Origin: Streptomyces violaceoruber
GTDB taxonomy: Bacteria > Actinomycetota > Actinomycetes > Streptomycetales > Streptomycetaceae
DNA: 64,000 nt
Reading direction: 5' to 3'
NCBI RefSeq assembly: GCF_033406955.1
Contig: NZ_CP137734.1
Coordinates: 5,642,001-5,706,000, forward strand
Each line of letters opens with the position of its first letter. Within the stretch, counting starts at the first letter, position 1. Shown here in pieces: positions 16,253 to 26,800 of the stretch. A model generated the notes under the pieces. It made no database searches and was not told where the DNA came from. It saw nothing but the letters and a program-made list of their open reading frames with translations. The translations under genes were made by a program, and so were the position numbers.

Positions 16253-18061
16253 GTGCGAAATCCTGAAGCACCCCGGTTGGTCGGTGTCTACCGGCGTGTA
16301 GTCCCGGTGGGTGCGCGACGTGTGATCGCCGAGCACGTGGACAGCGGCTTCCGGCAGCAGGTCAAAGAGGGCATCGCGGCCGCCGCAGCCAAGCGGGACC
16401 AGATCAATCGCGTGCGCGTCGCCCGCAGCCACCGCAAGCTGCTGGCCCGCCACGACCGGCGGGTCGTCAGCGTGGGCAAGGCGCCGCGTATCGCCCACGT
16501 CGTACCGAGGGCCACTCCGCTGGACGCCCGGCGCGCCAACCTCGACGACGTGACCGAGGCGCTGCGGCACGCGGGCATCGACTACTTCTGCGTGCGGTCG
16601 GCCTCCGAGACGTCCACCGCGGTGGCGGTCCGCGAGGACGACCGCGAGCACGTGATCACCGCCCTGCGTCAGGCCTGCCGGGTCAGACCCGGCTACGTGA
16701 TACCCGTGGGCAAGGGCGAGCCTCTCGACGAGGCCGCCCTGCCTGCCTTCGGGACCGGTCCGTGGAAGCGGGTGTCGGGATCCCCGGTCTTCCGCTGCAC
16801 CTGGTACCGCACCGACGAGACCGGCCGCATGGTCTTCGGCCTGCGGTACGGCTGCGACATAGAGTTCTGGCACCAGGAGGGCGGCGAACTGGTCTCCCCC
16901 CGCCGCAACCCGGTCGCCGAGGCCGTCCCGGTCGAGGAGGAGGCGACGGAGGCCGACGAGTCCCTGTTCACCGACCTCGCCCCGCTGCCCGAGGACAGGA
17001 TCCCGCGGGCCGGCGAGGACCTCGACGCCGGGGATGGCGCCGCTGGCGGCCCGCGTCCCGGACTGGTGCGGACCCGTCCCGCCTTCGCCGCCGGGAGCGT
17101 CGGACGCCGCACGTTCCCCATCGACGTCGTGTACACCTGGGTCGACGGCTCCGACCCCGCGTGGATACGCAGCCGGGCGGAGTTCTCCGACCGCCCGTAC
17201 CACGAGGAGGCGGCCAACGCGGCGCGCTACCTCAGCCGGGACGAACTGCGCTATTCACTGCGCTCCCTGAACCTGTACGCGCCCTGGGTGCGCAACATCT
17301 ACCTGGTGACCGCCGATCAGACTCCCGACTGGCTGAACACGGACCACCCGCGGCTGAAGGTGGTGAGCCACAAGGAGATATTCAGCGAGCCCACGTCGCT
17401 GCCCACCTTCAACTCGCACGCGATCGAGAGCCAGCTGCACCACATCGACGGGCTCTCCGAGCACTTCCTCTACTTCAACGACGACGTGATGCTCGGCCGG
17501 GAGACGCTGCCCCAGCACTTCTTCCTGCCCAACGGCCTCGGCCAGTACTACCTCTCGCCGGCGCTCATACCCTTCGGCGAGCCCAACAGCGAGGACCCGC
17601 CGGTCGCCGCCGCCGGCAAGAACAACCGCCGGCTGATCGCCGAGCGCTTCGGCGGCAGCACCATCTTCCGGAAGATGAAGCACGTGCCGCACGCCCTGCA
17701 CCGCGGCGTGCTGGAGGCGATCGAGACGGACTTCGCCGACGAGCACCGGCGTACCGCGGCAAGCCGCTTCCGCAGCGCCGGAGACATCTCGGTCACCTCG
17801 TCGCTCCACCACTACTACGCGTTCCACACGGGGCGCTCCTTCCCCGGCGACCAACTCGTGTACCGCTACCTCGACGTCGGCAAGCCGGGCGCCGAACGGG
17901 TGCTCGGCCGGCTGCTCGCCGAGCGTGAGGCCCACGTCTTCTGCCTGAACGACACGACCTCCACCGAGTCCGAACTCGCCCACCAGCAGGCTCTGATGAC
18001 CCGCTTCCTGGACGAGTACTTCCCGTTTCCGAGCCCCTACGAGCGCGGTGCAGACGACTGA
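16253..18061 (+). CDS. Stealth-family sugar phosphotransferase
   Basis: This encodes 602 residues from GTG 16253, with GGAGGAG 9 bases upstream. The Stealth conserved regions are clear: CR1 IDVVYTWVDGSDP (about 290-302), CR2 (about 328-425; ELRYSLRSL, IYLVTADQTPDWLN, LPTFNSHAIESQLHHIDG, FLYFNDDVML), CR3 near the HVPHALHR segment, and a C-terminal CR4. Stealth proteins transfer a hexose-1-phosphate (for example GlcNAc-1-P) to a glycan, building phosphodiester-linked capsule or wall polymers. The N-terminal 200 residues are an accessory domain (GLRYGCDIEFW) shared with the fusion protein at 19057. No signal or membrane segment. Its TGA overlaps the next ATG by one base. Confidence 0.93.
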   Translation: MRNPEAPRLVGVYRRVVPVGARRVIAEHVDSGFRQQVKEGIAAAAAKRDQINRVRVARSHRKLLARHDRRVVSVGKAPRIAHVVPRATPLDARRANLDDVTEALRHAGIDYFCVRSASETSTAVAVREDDREHVITALRQACRVRPGYVIPVGKGEPLDEAALPAFGTGPWKRVSGSPVFRCTWYRTDETGRMVFGLRYGCDIEFWHQEGGELVSPRRNPVAEAVPVEEEATEADESLFTDLAPLPEDRIPRAGEDLDAGDGAAGGPRPGLVRTRPAFAAGSVGRRTFPIDVVYTWVDGSDPAWIRSRAEFSDRPYHEEAANAARYLSRDELRYSLRSLNLYAPWVRNIYLVTADQTPDWLNTDHPRLKVVSHKEIFSEPTSLPTFNSHAIESQLHHIDGLSEHFLYFNDDVMLGRETLPQHFFLPNGLGQYYLSPALIPFGEPNSEDPPVAAAGKNNRRLIAERFGGSTIFRKMKHVPHALHRGVLEAIETDFADEHRRTAASRFRSAGDISVTSSLHHYYAFHTGRSFPGDQLVYRYLDVGKPGAERVLGRLLAEREAHVFCLNDTTSTESELAHQQALMTRFLDEYFPFPSPYERGADD

Positions 18062-19050
18062 TGAAACAACTTCCCACCCCCCACCAGGTGATGCGCAAGG
18101 GCTACGCCGCCGTGCGTTCGGCGCGCTCACGCCTGGACAGCCTCGTCCTCGTCCCGCCGAGTCCTGACGACTGGCCGCGCGTCGCCGCGGACCACCTCTC
18201 CCTCCTGGACGGCCGCACCCTCAACGTCTGCGTCACCGTGCCCGACGACCTCACCGCGGCGTCCGCGTCGCTGGTCCTCGGCGGCGGCTCCTCCCCGGTC
18301 GTGATCCCGCTGACCCTGGTGCAGCGCGGCGACGGACGCGTCGAGGCCCGGGGCACCTCGGTGGTCGACCTGCTGGAGAACGTGCGCGCCGACAGTCCGC
18401 CGGTGCCCGCGGGGATGCGCAGGTTCCTGCTGGAGGCCGGGCAGTGGCGGCTGTCCGTCGTCTTCACCGACGTCCGGGGCCAGGAACGCCGCTTCGCGCT
18501 GGCCGCGGCCCCCCGGCTGATGCCCGACGGCCCCACGCTGCCCGAGCCCGTGCGGGCCGACGGCACCTACTGCCGCGTCATCGCGTCGAGCACCGGCCGC
18601 GCCTACCTCTCCCTGGGCAGGGACCACGCCGAGGCCGAGATCGTGTCCGTCGACATCGGCTGGTCGCAGATCACGCTGCGGGGCCGGCTGGTCAACTCCC
18701 CGGCGGAGGCGTGCAGCGGGGACGTGGAACTGATCCGCAGGAACGGCAAGGTGAGCCGGACCCTCCCGGCGACCTGGCAGGGGGACGTCTTCACCTGCAC
18801 CGTGCACACGGCCGACTTCGGCGCCTCCGGTTCCAAGGAGCAGATCTGGGACGTACGGCTGCGCCGGCCGCGCGGCCGGTCGCTGAAGCTGTGCCGGCGA
18901 CGGACCGACGTACGCAGCCCCGGGGACGTCTTCCGGATGCCGAACCGGCTGCTCACCGCGGACGACGGCACCGCGCTGCGGATCAACCCCTACTACACGC
19001 CCGTCGGCAGCCTGGCCTTCCGTGCCGCGCTCATTCCCTCTGGAAGTTGA
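18061..19050 (+). CDS. hypothetical beta-rich protein of the polymer locus
   Basis: This encodes 329 residues, translationally coupled to the Stealth gene (TGATG). There is no signal peptide or membrane span. The sequence alternates short hydrophobic strands with charged turns (LNVCVTVPDDLTAASASLVLGG near 55, AEIVSVDIGWSQITLRGRLV near 200), suggesting two beta-sandwich-like domains. Similar strand-rich modules occur in the middle of the TagF-like polymerase encoded at 23863-27456, so it may be a detached substrate- or acceptor-binding accessory. No catalytic motif recognised. It is likely co-expressed with both flanking genes. Confidence 0.85.
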   Translation: MKQLPTPHQVMRKGYAAVRSARSRLDSLVLVPPSPDDWPRVAADHLSLLDGRTLNVCVTVPDDLTAASASLVLGGGSSPVVIPLTLVQRGDGRVEARGTSVVDLLENVRADSPPVPAGMRRFLLEAGQWRLSVVFTDVRGQERRFALAAAPRLMPDGPTLPEPVRADGTYCRVIASSTGRAYLSLGRDHAEAEIVSVDIGWSQITLRGRLVNSPAEACSGDVELIRRNGKVSRTLPATWQGDVFTCTVHTADFGASGSKEQIWDVRLRRPRGRSLKLCRRRTDVRSPGDVFRMPNRLLTADDGTALRINPYYTPVGSLAFRAALIPSGS

Positions 19051-19056
19051 CAACAG

Positions 19057-21885
19057 ATGAAAATCACCTTTCTCCTCACCTGGGGTGACGAGATGGGCGG
19101 CACGGAACAGGCCGTCTACACCCAGGCGACCCACCTGGCTCCCCGCCACGACATCGAGGTGCTCAGCGTCTTCAAGACGCGCGAGCAGCCGTTCTTCTCC
19201 GTCGACGAGCGGGTGTCGGTGCGTTACCTGGTGGACCGCACCGGCAAGACCGAGCGCCCGGTGCGCGAGAGCGACCTCACCGCCGAGGACTGCCGGCACC
19301 TCGCCGGGCTGCCGAGCGACCTGATCAGCCCGAAGTGGGAGGCGACCTTCGACGCGCTGTCCGACGTCGAGATGCAGCGCGCGCTGCGGACCATCGACAC
19401 GGACGTGCTGATCACCACCTCGCCCGCGCTGATGTCGGCGGTGGCCGACCTGGCGCCCTCCCGCGTGATCACCATCCAGCAGGAGCACCGGCCCTCCCAG
19501 CTGCGGGGCGGTACGGGTGAGCCGCTGCTGCTGCGGGCGCCCGCCATCGACGCGCTCGTGGTGCTCACCGAGCGCACGAAGCAGTGGCTCGAGGAGTCCC
19601 TCGGCAAGGCCGCCCCCCGCCTCGCCGCGATCCCGAACGCGATCCCGGAGGGCTTCCGGCCGCGCTCCAGCCTGACCGGCAAGACCATCGTGATGCCGCG
19701 CCGGCTCGTGCCGGACAAGCAGGTCGACCACGCCATCCAGGCCTTCGCCAAGGCGCTGCCGGACCACCCGGGCTGGCGGCTGCGCATCTTCGGCGACGGA
19801 CCCCAGATGTCCCGGCTGCGCAACCTCATCCAGGGCCTGGGCCTGCACGACTCCGTGGAGCTTCTCGGCCCCAGCCAGCACATGACCGAGGAGTGGGCCA
19901 GGGCCAGCCTGACCATTCTTCCGTCGCAGGACGGCGAGGCCTTCCCGCTGGTGCTGCTGGAAGCGTTCGCGGCCGGTGTCCCGGCCGTGGCGTACGACAT
20001 CGTCACCGGGCCCGCCGAGATCATCCGGCACGGCGAGGACGGCCTGCTGGTGCCGCCCAACGACGTCGAGTCCCTGGCCGAGGCGATCTCCCGCCTGATG
20101 GGCGACGAGGCGTTGCTGCGCTCCTACGGTGAGAAGGCCCACGAGGGGTCCACCCGGTTCGCGGCCGACGTGATCGTCAAGCAGTGGGAGGAGCTCTTCA
20201 CCGAGCTCGTCTCCCGGCGTGACGACCCGCGGCGGATGGCGGAGCGCGCCGACCGCATAGCCCACCGGGTGGCCCACGGCGGCGCGGGCCGCTTCCACGC
20301 CGCCGTGGCCGCCGACCGCACGGCGCCCTCGTCGGGCGACCAGCGGGCCCGCGAAGTCGTCATCGGCGCGTCCGACCGTTCCCTGGTGCGGGCCGGCGGC
20401 CGCCTGTCCGAGGTCCGTGACGACCTCCAGGGCTCGGAGATCGTCCAGCGCAACTTCGAGACGGTCGTCGAGGCGCTCGAGTCGAGCGGCATCCCGTACG
20501 TGCTCCTGCGCGACCGCGACGACAACCCCAGGCGCCGGCTGGCCGTCGACGCGGCCGAACAGACCCGGGTCCGCAAGGCGCTCGCCGGCGCCTACGAGGG
20601 CAAGGCCGTCTACGCCGAACTTCTCAAGCCCCGTACGCACGCGCCCGGTGTGCTGCTCGCCGAGCGGCTCGAGGCGGTGGGCGAGGTGGCCGGTCTGCGG
20701 GTGTTCCGCCCCGTGGTGACCTCCACCCGCACGCTGCGCTTCGGCCCCGCGTACGGCTGCGACATCGAGTTCTGGCGGCAGGTGCCGGAAGAGGAGGGCG
20801 GGGACGGTCAGTTCGTCGCGCCGCTCAGGCCCAGTGCCGTCGGTCCCAAGCTGCCGTCCCTGACCCCCGACGCCCGCACCCGCGTGAAGGACCGCGAGTA
20901 CCCGACGCTGGAGCCGCTGACCAGGAAACTGGTGAGCGACATCACCTTCCCCGTCGACGCCGTGTACACCTGGGTCGACGACTCCGACCCCCGCTGGCAG
21001 GAGCGCCGGGCCCGTCGGCGCGCCGCCCTCGGGCTGGAGGCGGAGAGCTCCGGCGACGAGGCCGCCCGGTTCCGCAACCGCGACGAACTCCGCTACTCCC
21101 TGCGGTCGCTCGCCATGTTCGCGCCCTGGATCCGGAAGATCTACCTCGTCACCGACGACCAGACCCCCGAGTGGCTCAACACCGAGCACGAGGGCATCGA
21201 GGTCGTCTCGCACCGGGACATCTTCACCGACCAGGACTGCCTGCCGACGTTCAACTCCCACTCCATCGAGAGCCAGCTGCACCACATCGACGGCCTGTCC
21301 GAGCAGTTCCTGTACCTGAACGACGACGTGTTCATCGGGCGGCCGGTCGGGGCCCAGCGCTTCTTCCTGCCGAACGGCGCGAGCCGGTTCTTCTGGTCGC
21401 CGACGACGGTGCCGGTCGGTGAGCCGACCGAGGAGGACGAGGGCTACTTCGCCGCGGCGAAGAACAACCGCGCGCTGCTGGAGGAGCGGTTCGGGGTGAC
21501 GGTGGCGAACAGCTTCGTGCACGCGCCGCACCCGCTGCGCCGGAGCGTGCTGGAGAGCATCGAGGAGGACTTCCCGGAGAGCGTGGCCCGCACGGCCGCC
21601 ACGCCGATGCGCGGGTGGCAGGACATCTCCATGGTGTCCTCGCTGCACCACCACTACGGCTACCTCACCGGGGCGTCGGTGCCGAGCAGCATCCGGTGCG
21701 CGTACATCGACGTGGGCACCTACAGCCGCCACCCGGAGCTGACGCGGCTGCTGGCCATGCGCGGTCACGACGTCTTCTGCCTCGGCGAGTCGCAGGACGC
21801 CGAGGTTCCGGAGCACGAGCAGGCCCGCATCGTCGAGGCGTTCCTGCGGGCCTACTTCCCCGTGAAGAGCCCGTACGAGCGCTGA
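19057..21885 (+). CDS. GT4 glycosyltransferase-Stealth fusion
   Basis: This encodes 942 residues. Residues about 1-390 are a GT-B, family-4 glycosyltransferase: the N-terminus is MKITFLLTWGDEMGGTEQ, the nucleotide-sugar domain has RLVPDKQVDHAI and IFGDGP, and the donor motif is EAFPLVLLEAFAAGVP. Residues about 460-590 repeat the Stealth accessory domain (FGPAYGCDIEFW). Stealth CR1 FPVDAVYTWVDDSDPRW falls near 631-647 and CR2 (YSLRSL, TFNSHSIESQLHH, YLNDDVF) at about 675-770. One chain could therefore add a sugar and then a sugar phosphate, or build a diglycosyl-phosphate repeat. It starts 6 bases after the previous stop. A perfect hairpin follows, shared with the convergent gene. Confidence 0.92.
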   Translation: MKITFLLTWGDEMGGTEQAVYTQATHLAPRHDIEVLSVFKTREQPFFSVDERVSVRYLVDRTGKTERPVRESDLTAEDCRHLAGLPSDLISPKWEATFDALSDVEMQRALRTIDTDVLITTSPALMSAVADLAPSRVITIQQEHRPSQLRGGTGEPLLLRAPAIDALVVLTERTKQWLEESLGKAAPRLAAIPNAIPEGFRPRSSLTGKTIVMPRRLVPDKQVDHAIQAFAKALPDHPGWRLRIFGDGPQMSRLRNLIQGLGLHDSVELLGPSQHMTEEWARASLTILPSQDGEAFPLVLLEAFAAGVPAVAYDIVTGPAEIIRHGEDGLLVPPNDVESLAEAISRLMGDEALLRSYGEKAHEGSTRFAADVIVKQWEELFTELVSRRDDPRRMAERADRIAHRVAHGGAGRFHAAVAADRTAPSSGDQRAREVVIGASDRSLVRAGGRLSEVRDDLQGSEIVQRNFETVVEALESSGIPYVLLRDRDDNPRRRLAVDAAEQTRVRKALAGAYEGKAVYAELLKPRTHAPGVLLAERLEAVGEVAGLRVFRPVVTSTRTLRFGPAYGCDIEFWRQVPEEEGGDGQFVAPLRPSAVGPKLPSLTPDARTRVKDREYPTLEPLTRKLVSDITFPVDAVYTWVDDSDPRWQERRARRRAALGLEAESSGDEAARFRNRDELRYSLRSLAMFAPWIRKIYLVTDDQTPEWLNTEHEGIEVVSHRDIFTDQDCLPTFNSHSIESQLHHIDGLSEQFLYLNDDVFIGRPVGAQRFFLPNGASRFFWSPTTVPVGEPTEEDEGYFAAAKNNRALLEERFGVTVANSFVHAPHPLRRSVLESIEEDFPESVARTAATPMRGWQDISMVSSLHHHYGYLTGASVPSSIRCAYIDVGTYSRHPELTRLLAMRGHDVFCLGESQDAEVPEHEQARIVEAFLRAYFPVKSPYER

Positions 21886-21910
21886 CGCGGAGACACCCGG
21901 GCAACGGGGA

Positions 21911-21944
21911 GGGGGCTGCCGGCACGCACGTGCCGGCAGCCCCC
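21911..21944. terminator. bidirectional terminator
   Basis: A perfect 16-bp inverted repeat (21911-21926 with 21929-21944; arms starting GGGGGCTGCCGG) lies between the convergent genes ending at 21885 (plus) and 21962 (minus). Confidence 0.85.
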
Positions 21945-21961
21945 TTCGTGTGCGGTGTGCG

Positions 21962-23692
21962 TCAGTACAGGTTCCGGTAGGTGTTCCAGCCGGTGCCCAG
22001 CTTCACCCGGGCCTTGAACCGCCCGTCGGTGTAGGAGGTGTAGCGGTACAGGTCGCCGCCGGAGTTGGCCGCGAGCAGGTCGGCGCGGCCGTCGCCGTCG
22101 ATGTCGCCCGGCGAGGCCAGCTTGTTGTACTGCTGCCAGCCGGAGCCCAGGTCCACCTTGCCCGCGAACGGCGAGGTGCTGACGCCGGTACCGCGGTACA
22201 GGTACAGCTCGCCAGCCGGGGTGCGCGCGACGATGTCGGTACGGCCGTCCCCGGTGAAGTCACCTGCGCCGACGAGCTTGTCGTAGGCGTTCCAGCCGCC
22301 GCCGACCTTCAGCGGCGAGGACAGGGAGGCGCCGTGGCCCTTGCCCCGGAAGAGGTACAGGGTGCCGGAGGTGTCCCGGGCGAGGAGGTCGCCCTTGCCG
22401 TCGTCGTTGAGGTCGCCCGGGCCGAGGAACAGGTTGTACTTGCCCCAGCCGGTGGCCAGGCTCTCGTCGGCCGTTGCGGCGTAGTTGTACAGCACGCCGT
22501 CGTACAGCTCCAGCAGGTCCGCGTACCCGTCCTTGTCGAGCGACGACGCGTAGGCCACCCGGGCGCCCGACCAGCCGCCCGTGTCGCTGATCTGTTCGCG
22601 GCCGGTCAACTGGCCGTCGTTCTTCACGCCGTACCAGTAGAGCGTGCCGCGGGTGTCCATGCCGACCAGCGACGCCTTGCCGAAGTGCGGGTACACACCG
22701 CTGCCGGCGAAGAACTCCACCGGCTGGAAGCCCGTCCCGGCCTGCTGCTTGGCCTCGAAGTTGCCGGTGCCGTCGGCCCGGTAGAAGTACAGGTCACCGG
22801 AGCGGGTGCGGCCGAGCAGGTCGCCGAGCCCGTCGCCGTCCCAGTCGTCGGCGGCGATGATCTGGTTGTAGCCGGTCCAGCCCTCGCCCAGGAGGTCGCG
22901 GGTGGCGAGCGGGGCGGTGGCGCTGCCCTTGCCGGCGTAGAAGTAGAGGTAGCCGAGGCGAGTGCGGGCCACGACGTCGCCGATGCCGTCGCCGTTCATG
23001 TCGCCCATGCCCACCAGCTGGTCGAACATCTCCCAGCCGCCGCCGACCTTCACCCGGCCGCGGAACGGGGAGTCGACGCTGCCCGTGCCCTGGTACAGGT
23101 ACAGGTCGCCGCCGTAGGTCCGCGCGAGCAGGTCGGGCCTGCCGTCACCGGTGACGTCCCCGGGCGCGAAGACCTTGTTGTAGATCTGCCAGCCCGTCCC
23201 GCTCCAGGTGGCGTACCCGGTGCTGTCCGCGCCCCAGCTCTGGAACAGGGACAGAGTGCCCGTCGACGACAGCGTGAGGATTTCCGGCCCCCCGTTTCCG
23301 TCGAGGTCGCCGGGCGTGATGACGTCCTTCTGCCTCTCCTCGTAGTCGTCGACGTTGATCGTGTACGGGGTGAACCCGTCCGCGGTGGTGAGCCCGACCT
23401 GCGTGCTGCCGTCCTGCAGGCGCAGGAGCATGTCGCTGAACCCGTCGCCGTCCACGTCGAAGCGGGGCGCGGGAGCCGCGGCGGCGCGCATCCGCGGAGC
23501 CTGCTTCCGCTCGGGCTGGGCGCGGTCCAGCTTGGGCAGTTCCGACTTGGGCGTCGGCACCTCGATGCCCGGCGAGGGCTTGTCGGCGGCGACGGCGGGA
23601 GTGGTGACCAGCATGCCCGCCGCGACCGCGAGGGCGGTGCAGGTGAGCAGGCGGGAGCGGCGCGTTCTGAGGCGCGCGCGTGATGTGAACAA
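21962..23692 (-). CDS. secreted FG-GAP/VCBS beta-propeller protein
   Basis: This encodes 576 residues if TTG 23692 is the start. I prefer it because a GGGGG run lies about 5 bases upstream and it gives a normal signal peptide: Arg-rich n-region, hydrophobic TCTALAVAAGMLVTT, cleavage after AVAA. The frame is open to GTG 23746, which would leave a 54-residue presequence. After a Pro/Lys linker the protein contains about nine repeats with Asp-rich calcium-type loops (DVDGDG, GDLDGNG, GDVTGDG, GDMNGDG, GDLNDDG, GDFTGDG, GDIDGDG), each followed by a GDLYLYRGTG-like strand. That is the arrangement of an integrin-like propeller. It is exported; function unknown, possibly carbohydrate or surface binding. 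It is a single gene between the plus- and minus-strand halves of the polymer locus. Confidence 0.9.
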   Translation of the reverse strand: MFTSRARLRTRRSRLLTCTALAVAAGMLVTTPAVAADKPSPGIEVPTPKSELPKLDRAQPERKQAPRMRAAAAPAPRFDVDGDGFSDMLLRLQDGSTQVGLTTADGFTPYTINVDDYEERQKDVITPGDLDGNGGPEILTLSSTGTLSLFQSWGADSTGYATWSGTGWQIYNKVFAPGDVTGDGRPDLLARTYGGDLYLYQGTGSVDSPFRGRVKVGGGWEMFDQLVGMGDMNGDGIGDVVARTRLGYLYFYAGKGSATAPLATRDLLGEGWTGYNQIIAADDWDGDGLGDLLGRTRSGDLYFYRADGTGNFEAKQQAGTGFQPVEFFAGSGVYPHFGKASLVGMDTRGTLYWYGVKNDGQLTGREQISDTGGWSGARVAYASSLDKDGYADLLELYDGVLYNYAATADESLATGWGKYNLFLGPGDLNDDGKGDLLARDTSGTLYLFRGKGHGASLSSPLKVGGGWNAYDKLVGAGDFTGDGRTDIVARTPAGELYLYRGTGVSTSPFAGKVDLGSGWQQYNKLASPGDIDGDGRADLLAANSGGDLYRYTSYTDGRFKARVKLGTGWNTYRNLY

Positions 23693-23812
23693 GGGGCCCC
23701 CACAAGTGATGTCGAAGAGTCGGCAGGGTGAAGAAGATGTGATCACTGCCGATGATCGTCGGATTGTATGTGAAACCTGTGACTCTCTGACAGATGTTTT
23801 TCGGCATGGAAA

Positions 23813-23855
23813 CGCCGAAGCCGGGCCCCGCGCAGTCCCGGGCCCGGCTTCGGCG
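23813..23855 (-). terminator. terminator of the minus-strand polymerase genes
   Basis: A perfect 16-bp inverted repeat (23813-23828 with 23840-23855, arms beginning CGCCGAAGCC) with an 11-base loop, placed 7 bases beyond the stop of the minus-strand gene at 23863. Confidence 0.85.
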
Positions 23856-23862
23856 TGACGGT

Positions 23863-26800
23863 TCAGACCTCCCGCGCCTGCTCCAGCATCAGGTCCACGA
23901 CGCGCGCCGCGGCCCGGCCGTCGTCGAGGTCGCAGAACAGCTCCTGGAAGCGCCGGTAGCGGTCCGCGTACTCGGCCGACACCTTGTCCAGGTCGCCCAG
24001 CGCGCTCACCAGCTCCTCCGAGGTGCGGATCAGCGGACCCGGCGCGTCGTTCTCGAAGTCGAAGTAGAAGCCCCGCAGCTTGTCCCGGTAGTGCTCCAGG
24101 TCGTACGTGAAGAACAGCATGGGCCGCTTCAGGTGCGCGTAGTCGAACATCACCGAGGAGTAGTCCGTCACCAGCACGTCGGCGGCGAGATACAGGTCTG
24201 CGATGTCGGGGTACTCCGAGACGTCGTGCACGAAGCCGTTGCCCGCGCCGGGAATGCTGTCCACGACGTTGGAGTGCCGGCGGATCAGCAGCACGTGGTC
24301 GTCACCCAGCCGCGCACGGGCGTCCTCGACGTCGATGCGCAGGTCGAACTTGAACTGCCCCCGCCGGTGCGAGAGGTCGTCCCGCCAGGTCGGCGCGTAG
24401 AGGATCACCCGCTTGTCGGAGGGCACGCCGAGCCGCTCCTTGATCTCCCGGGCACGCTCGGCGAGGTCCGGCGCGTAGAGGTAGTCGTTGCGCGGGTACC
24501 CGGTCTCGATGATCTTTCCGTCGAAGCCCATGGCGCGCTTGAGGATCGGCGTGCTGAAGCGGTTGGAGGAGACCAGCATCGTCCAGTTGCGGGCCTCCTG
24601 GATCAGCCGCTCGTGGTATTGGGGGTCGAACTTCGGCGCCTCGATGTCCAGGCCGATCTTCTTCAGCATGGTGCCGTGCCACGTCTGCACGATCACCTGC
24701 CCCGGACGGCGCTCCATCCAGTGCGGCAGGTGCGCGTTGGTGACGATGTAGCGGCAGCGGGCCAGCGCCTCGTACCACTCGGTGCTCCAGAACCGCACCT
24801 TCTGCGCGGTGTCGGGCAGGTCCACCTGACCGTCCCGGACCAGCCACAGGTACTCCAGGTCGGCCCCCCGGCGCAGCAGCTCCTCGTGCATCGCGCGCGG
24901 CGAGTCCGAGTACTGCTTGCCGTTGTAGCTGATGAACAGCACCGCGTCCCGCAGCGGCTGGGTCCGCCCCGCTTCGTACACGTCCTTGCGCAGCCGCTCC
25001 TGACGGTAGGCGCCGCGCTCCAGGACGGACAGGTCGGACGGGCAGTGCAGCTGCGGGAAGTTGTACCAGCGGGACTCGAACTCGTACTCCCGGTCCTTGG
25101 CGGCGCCGAGCACCGGGAAGCCGTCCACGGCGAGCCGGTCGACGAGGAACGGGATGTCGTGGCCGTCGGGGGTGCGCAGGAAGAAGTTCCAGCGCCCGCT
25201 CTTGAGCGGCAGCGTTCCGTCGGGACCGGACATGGACGCCGGCGTGAACTCGGCGGCGAACGAACCGTCCGGTGAGGTGCGCAGGGCCACGGTCTTCTCG
25301 TCGAACCGGTCCCGGGCCTTCACCACGAAGTCCGCCCCGTCGATGTCGGCGGCACTCACGCCCTCGACGACATAGCGGTCACCGGTCCAGCGCACCGACG
25401 TGATCTTCGCCTGGAGGGGGCGGCCGGAGAACTTCAGATAGCCGTTGTGCCCCGAGACCAGGGCTATCTCGTTGCGGTCGGCGTTCTCCGCGAGGGACGC
25501 CGGCAGCCGCATCTCCCCGTCCGCGAGGCCCTCCCGGACCACGGTGGAGAAACAACGCTCGCCCCCGTCGGGAGCCACCGCCACCAGCTGGGTGCTCCAG
25601 TTGCGCCGGGAGGCGGCCGCGGGGTCGGCACCGCCGGCCGCGTTCTCCTCCTTCACGACGTCCTGGTGCTCCGGCAGCAGGGCGACGTCCCGCATCGGCA
25701 CCCGCACCGTGAACGGGGTGTGCGCGCCGTCGGCCGCGCTCAGCGTGACCGGGTAGTGCAGCCGCTCGCCGCTCTTCTTGTTGGTGACGCGCAGCGAGAC
25801 ACTCTCTCCCGTGCCCAGCGGCACGCGGATCTCACCGTCGATCTCGATGTCCGCGCCGACCGCCCGATGGCCCGTTATCAGGGCGCGTACCCGCTCGACG
25901 GTCAGCCGCAGCGCCCCGTTGACCGGCGTCGGCAGCAGTCGGAAGTCGTCGTCCAGCCACTGGTAGGGCGGGTGGTTGGCCCGCGTCGGGCCCTTCACCT
26001 GGACCGCGCGCTTGCGCAGCAGACCGGCGGTGGCGATGCCGATGCCCACCCGCCAGGTCCCCTCCTCCCACTGGGAGCCCCTGCGCAGCTTGAGCGGGTC
26101 GAGGTCCGCCGCCCAGCCCGACCAGTCGTAGTTGTTGTGCTTGCGGCCGGACAGCGACGTGGCCTCGGGCACGTGGGTGTTGCGCAGCGGCACCACCGTG
26201 GCCCGCCGGGATCCGTCCTTCTTCAGCACCAGGACCTTGGCGGCGCTGCGCCTGCCCGACTGGTCGATCTGGTCGACCCACGCGTGCCCGGACAGCCGCA
26301 GTCTGCCGCCGTCCCAGCGGATGTCCTGCAGCGGGGCGTGGAGCCTCAGGTCCGGGTCGATCCGGCGCGCCTTCTTCGGCAGTCCGGCGGCGGCCGCCTC
26401 GACCGTGGGGTAACTGACGTACTTGCGGACGAGCCCGCTGATCTTCACGGCGTCGCCGCGCCGTTCCGCCTTGATCAGGTCCACGAGGTCGTCCAGCGCG
26501 TGCTTGCGCACCAGCAGCCACTTGATGCGGGCGGTCGCCGGCAGCTCCATGACCACCCGCGGATCGACCTGGTCCAGGTACTTGTTGATCACACGCAGGA
26601 ACTCGGCGCGGAACTCCGCGTCGCCGTCCGGCAGGACGTTCAGGAAGATCCGCAGGTCACCGGTGAGGGCGGTGTGGTCGTACGCGTGCTTCAGCTCGGC
26701 GCCCGACTCGCCGGGCCGGGAGGCGAAGAACCGGCTGACGGACTCCACCGCCGCCGCACGGTCCCGCACCGCCTTCGGCTCCGTCCGGCGCTGGGTGATG

